A DNA stretch of 64,000 nucleotides from Margaritifera margaritifera (taxonomy: Eukaryota > Mollusca > Bivalvia > Unionida > Margaritiferidae), in the NCBI GenBank assembly GCA_029931535.1, contig JAQPZY010001347.1:1523501-1587500 (forward strand), written 5' to 3'. A model generated the notes under the pieces. That model saw only the letters and a list, made by a program, of their open reading frames with translations. It made no database searches and had not been told where the DNA came from. The first letter of the stretch is position 1; every line of letters starts with the position of its first letter. Both the position numbers and the translations under genes were made by a program. Below are positions 54,167 through 64,000 of this stretch, one piece after another.

Positions 54167-54381
54167 TACTGTATATACTCACGTATAATCCAGGTCCAAA
54201 TGCTAACAAAATAGACCCTGATCTGCCGTTGCATAATGCGCCGGCAGATCAGGGTCTATGTTGTTTGTTCTACTGATTAGTCCTTACAAACTGCATAGAC
54301 CCAGATCTGCCGGCGCATAATGCGTCTGGGTCTATGCAGTTTGCAGTTGGTATCGGATTATACGTGAGTACATATGGTAGT
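54167..54381 (+). mobile_element. Two-hairpin foldback MITE, copy 3
   Basis: This is the best preserved copy. Outer inverted repeats TACTGTATATACTCACGTAT and ATACGTGAGTACATATGGTA enclose two palindromes, each of about 50 bp, centred on GCATAATGCG with arms AGACCCTGATCTGCCG and AGACCCAGATCTGCCG. The two palindromes differ at one arm position (CCTGATC against CCAGATC), symmetrically in both arms, so each stays paired. Confidence 0.8.
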
Positions 54382-55069
54382 ACAGGCAACCACACAAAGA
54401 TCTAAATCAATTAAATTACAGTAAAACTTGCAGATTCTGAACCCTGGCCATTCTGATATATTGTCAAATCTGAACAATTATGTCAATACCACTGACTCCT
54501 TCTACTTCACTATAATGCAATGGAAACCCAAAGAGAACCTAGGGAAAATATGAAAATGATGTGCCCCAAATTTAGGCACTTGACTGAGTGCTGTAAGCAT
54601 TGAATAAGATAAATTAAACTGATAAAGAAAACAAAGCATGCCAATTCACACCTTTAAAGCCAACAAAAATAAAATTTATATCAGTCAGGAAAAATGTTGT
54701 AAGGTCAATTTAGCCTAATGTCATTTTGATGTCGTGCACATTATGACATAATAATCTTGATGTCAACACATATTTATGAGACATAATCAGAATGTTTCCA
54801 CTTGATGTAAACAATCCGCAAGGGGGTGCAGGTTTTACAGTACATGTATTTTCTCCGGACTGATATCTGCAAATTCTGTATGCATATATATATACTGTCT
54901 GGACAGGCCAAGACCATGTTTGGAAAAGACAGGTGTAAATGTATTTATGATAAGCAGAGTGAGTCATCTGACTGTACAGCAATGTAAGGGTGGGTGGGCG
55001 TGCTTATCATAAAAAAGATTTCAATGAAAGTCTGCCTAGTTCACTGCTTCCTCTGTATAATGCTGTTCA

Positions 55070-55275
55070 AGAGAGCCATAAAAGTGACTCAAAGAGAGCC
55101 ATAAATGTGACTCAAAGAGAGCCATAAAAGTGACTCAAAGAGAGCCATAAATATGACTCAAATGAGCCATAAAAGTGACTCAAAGAGAGCCATAAAAGTG
55201 ACTCAAAGAGAGCCATAAACGTGACTCAAAGAGAGCTATAAAAGTGACTCAAAGTGAGCCATAAAAGTGACTCAA
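55070..55275. repeat. 23-bp minisatellite, about nine copies
   Basis: The unit GAGCCATAAAAGTGACTCAA plus AGA repeats with few changes. GAGCC/GACTC arms make each unit weakly self-complementary. The following 55276-58290 is AT-rich with nothing recognisable. Confidence 0.9.
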
Positions 55276-58200
55276 ATTATATGCAAGGAAGCCTTTTACT
55301 GATGGATGCTCCAAAAAGTCTAAATGTCCAATACTAATGAGATCTATCTGAAATCACATTATAATTGGTTCTTATGAGTCAGAATAAAAATAAAGTGAAA
55401 AATTAAGAACTTATGTTTAAATAGAAATTATAAAACAAAATCTGACTAATTTATTTGGATCCATGATCCGTGACCATGCTCCACTTTCATAAAACTTCTC
55501 AACACAAGTATGAAAATTTTATCAATTAAGATAAATTTTCACAAAATGAAATTTAGGGTTACCAGCAGTATCTCACTGTCAAACCCTAAAATAACCAGTT
55601 TGTTTCGAAACAGTTTTAGTTCTATTAATCTACTGTCGTCTACAAATAATCAGTGTGAAATTTGAAATTAGGTATAACAAAGGTTGAGACATTGTATGAA
55701 AGTGGGACATAATCTATGTACATCATTAAAGAGATATTACTATATGTATACTGAAGGGCTTTACAATGTGGGACCATCAAAAAATGGCTTACCACAAAAT
55801 AAAGTATTATCAATTCATGATTTTGGTCATATTATGACTTGCATGCACATGCAGGCTAAAAGAAACATTTTGTCAATTTCATAAGTTTTGTCTTTCCATA
55901 TTCTAGAGGTATATTGTTTTGTAACACTAAAAGGAAAGAAAAAAAACCCTGAGATTCTGAGATAATTTCAGTAGTATGAAAAATGTATTTGCTAATAAGG
56001 GAGACTTAAACACTGTTTAGTTTAAATTCCAATATCAAATCTGAAAAGCTTATTGGTCTTGCCCTTGAAGTACATGTGACATGGTTGAAGCAATACCCTT
56101 TTTAGGGTTCATGAGCGGCTGAGAACAGGACCATATTCCAATGTAAAATATGTCCATATCATATTGAATTCCCAACAGCAGAAATTTATTCCATAACATT
56201 TTATTCCTAAGTTATTACATTTTTTCCTGAAATGATGGGCCCAGGTCCCATTCTCAAACACCCAAGAAAAAGCCCTTCCGTTATCAGCTTGTAAAGAGGT
56301 TTCAGTGTACCAGTAAACTACACAAGTTTACTGCTGTGATTGAGAATCAATGAATTCATGAGAAAGAATAGAAGATATAACCAAGGAGGCAGACTGCAAA
56401 TATTTTTTTGTCTTTTCTCATGACAATAATATCAATGTTTCATTTCCTTGTACTATGACTGTCTCCCATAGATTTTCATTCTATTTCTTGCAGCAGATAT
56501 CTAAGTACATACATATATTGAATAGGCTATACCAAAAATCAATTTGGTTCTCTGATTACAAAACTCCTAGATTTGTGTTCCACAATAGCTGAGGACACTG
56601 CAGTTTACATGAAACTGTTCATGACCATTCATACCTATATAAAAGAGCCCACATCCAGTCCAAATCTAAGGCATTCTATTAATGGCAGTGAGGGATCGAA
56701 TGGTGATGTATATACGACTCTGACCCCTACCCCTACATCTGGCAAAAATACAAATTTTCAATATAGACCTTGTCTTATTTTTGGCAAAGTAAAATTAGTT
56801 GAGGCACCTGCTTAATGTAATTTTTTTCTTCAGAACTCACTGCCAGGATATGGATAAGATTTCCACAGTATAATGTAAACACAGCTTCCATGGCACATCA
56901 CACAACAAAAAATTGATGTCAGAAATAATAAGCCTTCTTTTCAGCAAACCATATATATTTTTCTTTGCTTGCAAATCATTTAGGTTTGAATCCGCTTTAC
57001 AGATTTGGACTTTGCACAGCTTTTGATTTTTAAAGAAAATGAATTTCCAGCTTTTCCTCACTGGTAATCATCATTATTTTATAACAACAATGTGTATCTT
57101 AGGCATTGTTAAAGAACTTTAAATTCCCTTTGTTGCTTTATTGTATGATTGATGGGTGTAATCTGGGTTGGAGAGTAAATAGCTTGGCTTTATTTCAGAT
57201 GTGAATCTCTCAAAAGGCTGCTTTTAATAACTGCTAAAGTTAGTATACTTTGGACCTGTTCAAGTTCATTTCTGAGCCCATGTGAGCAGCCATTTTGATC
57301 AGCTGTCTGCTTTAGGCAGCGTGTTGTTTCCCAAATACGATATATAAAGAAATCTCAGTCACAGTACAAGAAAGTAACACAGACATATGCCAACATTCTT
57401 TTTCACTGTGTGTGTTGCAAATGCACTGAACTTCACTTTATACCTCTCCCTCTTTCAGAAGTACTCAATAACTGTAGAACGGAACATTATTTAATAGAAT
57501 TGTAAGCCACAAAATTATTGTAATATTACAAATTCACTTGAATATTGAGAGACTGGCATATTAGTAATAAATTATACCAGTAATAGTGGCAGATCAAGAA
57601 TTCGATGTTTGAGAATGCATGATTGGATTGTAAGAGGTCAAGGGTATCGAAGCTATCTAGGCCCATAATTCTGGGTCCAGGACTAAAGTCGTGATGGGGA
57701 TTGGGTGCCCAGGAACCATACCTAAGCAAATTTTTGGAGACGCCATTTACTGGCTCAAACCCATTTTTAATCTACCATCACGTTGGTAGTGGTCATTTTC
57801 TATCACTAGTTGTATGTACAGATTTTGTATTGCCATCAAAATCATTTAAATAATAGCTACATGTACTTCCAAGAACAATGCAAGGTATCTATCAAATAAA
57901 TCAAAAGCATATAAATCAACAATTTTTTTTTTCAATGAACATGCAGGGATGAAATTAATCTATACTACACTAAAATTTACAAAATAAATATTGCACAGGT
58001 GTAATGCCAGACCTGTGTATCAAAACAACCTGACATGCAAATAACTAACAAGATGACTAGAATCATCAAATTTCTGGGGTCTCTCTCTCCACTGCCAAAC
58101 CATAAAGAAATGACAAAGCTCAGTTAATCCTGTGTTTACACCCTGTCCTTAATTTATTTCACTTTATTTTAATTCTTGGCCGATGAGAACCAATTATACC

Positions 58201-58357
58201 TTGACACCATTAAATCACCCACCCGCTCTTGACGTAGTTTTGAGGTTTTGCTTACAGCATATGATATTATGACATTGTCTTGTTTTCCACATATATGTAT
58301 TTTAAGGAAGGGAGATAAATGTTTACTATTGACTTATCGCCCAATATCCCTTCTTAG

Positions 58358-58708
58358 TTGCATTTTTGCAACATAACTAAAGTATTTGATCATGTTTCGC
58401 ACAAAGGATTGTTACACAAACTTAGTGACTATGAAGTAAGAGGACACATGATAAACTGGTTTTTTGATTATTTATCATTAAGAAGACAAAGGGTTCTTTT
58501 AAATGCAGATGCATCATGCATGAAATACATCAGAGCAGGCATCCCACAAGGATCCATACTGGGTCCACTACTTTTTATTACTTATATTAATGATACTGCA
58601 GAAGGTTTGTCTAGCATAAGAAGACTATGTGCTGACAGTTCTATGTCTTACATTTTAACAGATATTAATATTATTGAACACCAAATGAACCAAGACATAG
58701 AAAGATAA
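58358..58708 (+). pseudogene. Reverse transcriptase core fragment
   Basis: It begins KVFDHVSHKGLLHKL, the RT motif A region. IPQGSILGPLLFITYIND (motif B) follows. The usual FADD catalytic box reads LCADSS, so the second catalytic Asp is lost. It ends at TAA 58706. Confidence 0.75.
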
Positions 58709-59125
58709 CATATATAGAACAAACAATGGCTTTGTCTCTTTAAATCCATTAAAAACCGAGGCCATCTTATTCAAAAATGCCTCACCAACTCAAATTTTTC
58801 ATCCAAAATAAACTTTTAGATAAGGCAAAAAAAAAATATGTGTTGTTCTAGTAACATTAAAAAACAAATTAGGAAGGTATGTCCGACTGCTTTAAATTCA
58901 TCAAAAACTAGAAAACGAGTGTTATTCGCATCCTGAATTTAACTTCAAGCATAGTTACATCCCTTTGCTATTTTTTCTCCTACATTTTGTTCCGTTTGTT
59001 AATTTTTTTCTTGTTTTTTCAGATTATTTGTTTTCAAAATATTTTTTTCAAGGTTGGCAGGAAAAATAGGGTTGGTCGGGTAACCAGAACCACAGATACT
59101 TTTTTATTTGGTCTATTACCTATTG

Positions 59126-59237
59126 CAGGGGTGTCAAACTCATTTGCTATGGCGGGCCAGATTTGATATTAATAATAATAATAATAATAATAAATAATAA
59201 ATAATGAGTCTGGCAGGCTGTATATTTGACACCCCTG
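59126..59237. mobile_element. hAT-type MITE, 112 bp, with 8-bp target duplication
   Basis: Ends CAGGGGTGTCAAA and TTTGACACCCCTG are a perfect inverted repeat starting CAGGG, as in many hAT elements. ACCTATTG flanks both sides exactly (59118-59125 and 59238-59245), the 8-bp duplication of this superfamily. The middle is an AAT microsatellite (59168-59200). It is inserted in the LINE remnant region and so is younger. Confidence 0.85.
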
Positions 59238-59269
59238 ACCTATTGCCTTTGTAGATAACAGCAAACTCT

Positions 59270-59695
59270 TGGAGTAACTCCAATGGGTGATGGAAGTTGG
59301 CAAAACCACATTGAAGAACTTCTGAAAGTATCAAAGACGATTAGAATAAGGAGAGCACTCAAGTTCAAATTAGATATACCAGTAGATGAACTAAACAAAA
59401 TATATATAACTTTCATCTGACCAATTTTAGAGTATGCTGATGTAATATGAGATGGGTGTAGCGAAATGGATTCTAATCAAATCAAAAATATACAAAAGGA
59501 AGCAGCTAGAATTGTAACAGGTCTTACCAGAAGTGTTAGCTCTAAATTTCTACATAGAGAATATGGCTGGTTACATGTAAAAGAACGTAGAAAAGTCCAC
59601 AAACTTGTTACATTTTATAAAATAGTAAACCATATGACACCAGACTTTTTAAACAAAATTATTCCACCAACATATGCTCAACATTGGGGCTAGAG
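59270..59695 (+). pseudogene. LINE thumb and C-terminal fragment
   Basis: One frame encodes WQNHIEELLK and RRALKFKLD, then (after stops) IQKEAARIVTGLTR and LHREYGWLHVKERR, typical of the region after the RT palm in Jockey/CR1-like elements. It ends at TAG near 59691 and continues in other frames with FLRKQF-type decay. Confidence 0.65.
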
Positions 59696-60379
59696 ACATT
59701 CCTTAGGAAACAGTTTAAATTTTGAAGTACCATTTGTTGTTTTTTAGCTAACAAATACGTCTTTTTAATACTCAACAATCAAATTATGGTACAATCTACC
59801 CCAAAATATAAGAAACTCCAACTCTATATCTGTCTTCCAAAAACAACTCAATAAAAACAAGCAAGTGCAATCCTACTACTCCACAGGTGAAAGAAAAATG
59901 TCTATCATACATGCTACACTGAGGAATAACTGTTCAGTGTTTAAGACGGATCTATATTTGAACCACATTGTTGCCAATCCATTGTGTAGTTGCTCCCAAT
60001 CAAATGGAACAGTCTACCACTAATCTCTGAATGTAAACTATACAATAATCCTCTAATCCTCCTGATAATTAACCTACTCAAACTAACAGTTCATATTGAC
60101 GACCTACACATTTTTGTTTGGTGATGATACTCTTAATGACACAATTAATACTGATGTTTTTAAGCACTTGCACCTTTATCTCAGACATACTAACCACTTT
60201 TGAGCCTATAGATCTAGCAATAGAGTTCAAGAAAGTTAAATACAAATGTGTTTTTTCGTTAATATCATTGTCGTGGTTTTTAAGTCTTGAGCACTGTTAT
60301 TACTATTATTATCATTATTTTCCGCAAGGGATTTCCTTGGTTCTCTCTCCCCCGATCATCATTTGACTAAGCAATATAC

Positions 60380-60595
60380 ATATATGTGTAAATATGCATG
60401 TTTATGGAGGTGTGTATGTGTATGTACATGTGTACTGCATGTATGTATGTATATGAATGTATATGCATGAGTATCTATGCATGTATACATGCAGTGACAT
60501 GTGTTTCTATATGCATATACAATGTATATGTATGTCTATATGTGAGTTTATGTCTATATATCTGTATGCATATATGTTTACATGTATTTGAAGCT
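60380..60595. repeat. Degenerate ATGTATATG-type simple repeat
   Basis: This 200-bp stretch consists mainly of variants of TATGTATATGCATG. Its 74-codon open frame is an artefact of the simple sequence. Confidence 0.75.
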
Positions 60596-61200
60596 ATTAT
60601 ACTACAATTCAAATATGATTAAATTTATTTGTCAAGGAATGGCAGTAAAAAGTTAAACAATATAAGAACCGATGATATATTTGTGTATATGCATCTATAA
60701 ATTTGTGTTACCTAATTTCACCTTTCTTTATTCCTTTATAATCTCGTACCTCAAACAATGATTGCTTTAGATCATTATAGTTCTAACACTCATTCAAATA
60801 ACATTTTAATTTTCCTTGTTAAGTTTCTACTGATGCATGAAATATTATGTGTTTTGTATTTGTTATGGGAAAGGCTATTCTAAGATGGAAGAACTTTGTG
60901 CCTATAACCCTTTTGCTTTCCTAATATATGCAATAAGTATAAAACCAAAGCATATATGTATCTCAGTCATTACACCATGTATTTTGACCATGATAATACT
61001 TCAAATGACCACAGCAGAAACATATACTGCGACTAATTGTAAACAATAGGTTTACCTAGATTACATTATTTTAATTACAAATATGTAGAAAGATTTAATC
61101 AACTGCTACTTGAACAAACAATTTGTTTTTTTGTTTTTTTTTCAAAACTTGACCACAAAGTACAAAATATTAATTTCTGACTTGACCTCTTTAACATATA

Positions 61201-61329
61201 CAGTCAAACATGTCAACAGCGGCCACCCATGGGAAAATGCAAAACTGGCCTATGTACACAGGTGATGTCTGTACACAGATTAACCTTTCAAAATTTTTTT
61301 TATAACAAATACCATGCATCAAATATCAA

Positions 61330-61383
<54 letters not shown>

Positions 61384-62102
61384 GTTATCAAGATTGCTAT
61401 GTGAACTATTCAACAAAATCATAAAATATGCATATATGTTGTTCTATCCCAAATCTATGTTCCACACAAGATTACTGTATCCTACTCACTTTAATCCATC
61501 CTATAAATTAAATTATCACTGACTTAAAATTATCACTAACTTAAAATAATCACTGATCTTAGTTTGTTTTGTGCACCGTGACAAAACAGTAATTTAACTA
61601 CTGATTGACAGCCTACATATGACTATAAAACAGATGACTAACTCATTGGTAGGCTTGGAAACAGCTGTTCATGCTTCAAAAACAATATATGGATTAAATG
61701 GTTGCTTAACTCACCAAGATCAAAAGACAAACAGCTTATATGAGACTTTTGATGAATAAGGAATCAAAAAAAGGAGTATATGGCTTTGAGTTAGTGTGAC
61801 TGGAGTACGGGGAGTACAAGCGAGATATGAAATGTTTACACACCAATTCACATGATATGCCTTTATCTAAACAATGCCTTGCTCATCATGCAAAAGTTTA
61901 ATTTGCATACTTCAAGCTGTCACCGCTGATATGCTCCAGTCACCGTTTATCGCAGGCAAAAACCACGGTTAGTTAGAAACACCTGGCCGCTGACCGCAGA
62001 AAGCAGGTGACCATTACACATAGAACATTTACATAGGAAATTTGCCATGGGGAAATTAGAATGGACATTGGAACTAGGTGACCATCAGGACAGGTTTGAC
62101 TG
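61201..62102 (-). mobile_element. TA-flanked DNA transposon, inverted second copy
   Basis: Ends CAGTCAAACATGTC and GACAGGTTTGACTG are flanked by TA. Internal blocks (TTGTGCACCGTGACAAAACA, GACAGCCTACATATGACT, GATATGCCTTTATCTAAACA) are reverse complements of blocks in 32552-33650. About 200 bp are missing relative to that copy, and an ATT microsatellite (61331-61382) has grown inside. No coding capacity. Confidence 0.75.
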
Positions 62103-62150
62103 TAGTGTAAAGTTTAGGTTATTCACCCATAACATCAGTGACCACAATGG

Positions 62151-62456
62151 TTAAAATACATGACCAATATTAATTATACGATATATGCAAGTGGGATACC
62201 AGAGATATCGCAGGGTGGGCAACAAAAAGGGTATTGGTAGAGAAATTGAGGACGCATTAATGCCAAAGCTTTCTCTGTCAATAATCTTTGAGTACCCCAC
62301 CCAAGTAATATCATCGGTATCACACACGAGAATATCAGAAATATTAAATGGGGTTAGAAAAATCCATTGCCCAGTAGCCCTGAAAAACTTGAGTTTTATG
62401 TCCCCTTTTGGGGCATTAAGACCATGCAGTTTGGCCATATGACTTAAAATGAGCAC
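62151..62456 (-). other. Open frame of uncertain meaning
   Basis: The minus strand is open for 101 codons from an ATG, with ordinary-looking composition (KFFRATGQWIFLTPFNISD). The plus strand is open over the same span. No family, splice context or repeat relation decides whether it is real, and its position between mobile-element debris argues for caution. Confidence 0.15.
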
Positions 62457-63001
62457 AGCATAAGCTATGCATATTAATTAATTCAATTTATTGGGATACC
62501 TAGATTTCATCACTGTAATTACAAATAGGTACAAATATTGAATCAGGTTGCCACTTGAACAATTTAATAATTTTTGAGCTTGTTTTCAAAACTTTGCCAA
62601 ATTTGACAAAGTCCAAAACATTTCAAAGCTATTTTGAAGCGAACCCCTACATATGTAAGATGGTCATATGCAAATCTTCAACAGTACCTTTAAAACACTA
62701 TTTAAGTGTATAATATGTACTGCACAATAAGGTCAAAAACTTGATTGCTGCATAAAGTATAAAGACACAGCTTTCATTTCAGCCAAATGAGGAATCATTT
62801 CCAAGTACCCAGATGTATGCCCTATGTAGATCAGTTACAAGCTTACCATTGAGAAAACCTACAGTATCTTGCATCATGAATAGCTGTATTGACCTGATAA
62901 AACTGGGGGGGGGGGGGATTCTAAAGCAAAATTCTGACTTGTCGTTTGTTTTCTCGTCTCCCTTACAAACACATGTATTTGATTTCTGATTTCTGTACTA
63001 T

Positions 63002-63322
63002 TTGCTGTCTGACAACTGGAATCTGACCATGAATTTTACGGCAGTTCTGCCTGAAGCAACACACATTCTGTTCTCATGCCATTTACAAGAGAACGTTAGG
63101 CATATATTGACAGACGACACAGTTACAGTGACTGACCGCAACAATATCTTGAAAGAAATTTTTGGGGAAGACGGACTAGTTGATGCTAATGACAGTATTT
63201 GCTTTGTAAATCTTAAATTCTGCCAAAGAATGCATGATACATGTTTTTCTTTTTTAAATGCTTTCCCCGAGTTGTCTTTGTCTATCATCATATATCCTGG
63301 CTTGTTACAATCGCACTCTTAA
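63002..63322 (+). pseudogene. Possible LINE C-terminal fragment
   Basis: A 106-codon frame contains ATHILFSCHLQENVRHIL, which resembles the C-x2-C-x-H-x-C-type tail segment (EHxLFxCPxYxxxR) of Jockey/CR1-like LINEs. An acidic FGEDGL segment and a helix follow, as in such tails. The first cysteines of the segment are not visible, so the assignment is weak. Confidence 0.3.
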
Positions 63323-63344
63323 TCTCAATCTTGCATATACTATC

Positions 63345-63455
63345 TTATATACTTTTGGTACTTTGATATCTTATATACTTTTGGTACTTTGATATCTTAT
63401 ATACTTTTGGTACTTTGATATCTTATATACTTTTAGTACTTTGATACTTTTCACT
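63345..63455. repeat. 24-bp minisatellite, four copies
   Basis: The unit ATCTTATATACTTTTGGTAC plus TTTG repeats four times, almost unchanged. The rest to 64000 is AT-rich, with nothing recognised. Confidence 0.9.
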
Positions 63456-64000
63456 TTCATTCTGTGTATGTATTTCGATTCGCCTTTTATCATACCTGAC
63501 CAATCAAGTAAAGAGTAAATAATTCATATAAATTTAAATGAAGGTTTATTTTGCTTTTTATTATTATTCAAACAAATACAAACGAAGCTAAAGATTAATG
63601 TACGAACTGTGATAAATACTGCTAAAAGATCCAAACCTGAACACTGAAATATACTTCCCTAGAGATTTTGTCATAAACAGGCTGTAGTGTATAAATAAAT
63701 GTGAATCAGGCACATTTTTGTTTTTGGTTGGATTTATTGGAATAAATCAATTAAACACAAATGGTTAATGACAGACTATCGACTTATTATTTTTCATACA
63801 AGCACTTATTATTTTCGCAAAGAAGTCAACACCTTCCTCAAACAAACAAACAAAAAAACCAACTTGTTTTGTCCTTGCTCATTAAAATGCACCTTGTTTG
63901 CATCATAGTCTTTTGGGAATCTAACATTCAGTCTAATGAATCCAATATTCAGCCTTGAAACCAGTTTACTTATTTTTGTGTCTTTGGGCATTAAATGAAT

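Larger units (their letters stand above)
58295..60250 (+). mobile_element. Non-LTR retrotransposon remnant (Jockey/CR1-like)
   Basis: The order of fragments is that of a LINE RT: GDK...YRPISLLS (about 58315), the RT core (58358-58708), a broken linker to about 58830, a foreign stretch with a MITE (to 59260), then thumb and C-terminal parts (59270-60250). The C-terminal part has a Cys/His-type segment near 59975-60030. Many stops and frameshifts show that it is dead. The 5' part with endonuclease is missing. Confidence 0.7.

Overview
The window is animal nuclear DNA. It is AT-rich and full of repeats, with short exons carrying GT/AG splice signals inside long introns. The mixture of repeats (DIRS and Penelope-like retroelements, tRNA-derived SINEs, a piggyBac remnant, and 'header hairpin + tandem monomer' modules that recall the pearl/HINE elements of oysters and clams) suggests a mollusc, most likely a bivalve. 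That assignment is inference.

Bases 599-30383 carry five in-phase exons on the + strand of one host gene. They sum to 651 nt (216 codons plus stop) and encode a multi-pass membrane protein I do not recognise. Its introns hold minisatellites, a broken DIRS retrotransposon with a tyrosine-recombinase fragment (about 4.7-8.2 kb), a Penelope-like remnant with a GIY-YIG domain (19.5-20.4 kb, - strand), a piggyBac remnant with TTAA-type ends (20.6-21.3 kb), SINEs and several satellite-like modules. From 30.4 to 37.0 kb there is a duplicated gene tail, a SINE, a TA-flanked transposon and a higher-order satellite.

The centre of the window, 37063-52905, is a 15.8-kb Polinton/Maverick (adintovirus-type) virus-like element with about 345-bp terminal inverted repeats (TIRs). 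Left to right it has: an outward-reading terminal gene (-), a coiled-coil gene (+), a zinc-knuckle gene (-), a protein-primed type B DNA polymerase, a BIR-domain (IAP-like) gene, two or three unrecognised genes including a membrane protein, an intact packaging ATPase, an H1-like basic core gene, a PX-like core gene, a further virion-type gene, a retroviral-type integrase with chromodomain, a two-TM membrane protein, a minor capsid (penton-type) gene, and two tandem promoter-gene units reading outward to the right TIR. TATA boxes lie just upstream of many start codons. Most genes are broken by in-frame stops or frameshifts; the ATPase is intact. I found no major capsid gene and no adenain-type protease, and the minor capsid gene is cut short.

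The most unusual observation is that four genes of this element end in what looks like the metazoan replication-dependent histone mRNA 3' end: a GGYCCTTTTCAGGGCC-type stem-loop, ACCCA, then a CAAGAAAAGA-type histone downstream element. Two of these signals sit at the inner edges of the two TIRs, so the TIRs would double as histone-type 3' processing sites for the outward-reading terminal genes. An H1-like basic core protein in the same element strengthens the link to S-phase chromatin biology.

Downstream (52.9-64 kb) is host DNA with minisatellites, a third copy of a two-hairpin foldback element, a decayed non-LTR retrotransposon interrupted by a 112-bp hAT-type MITE with a perfect 8-bp target duplication, and an inverted second copy of the TA-flanked transposon.
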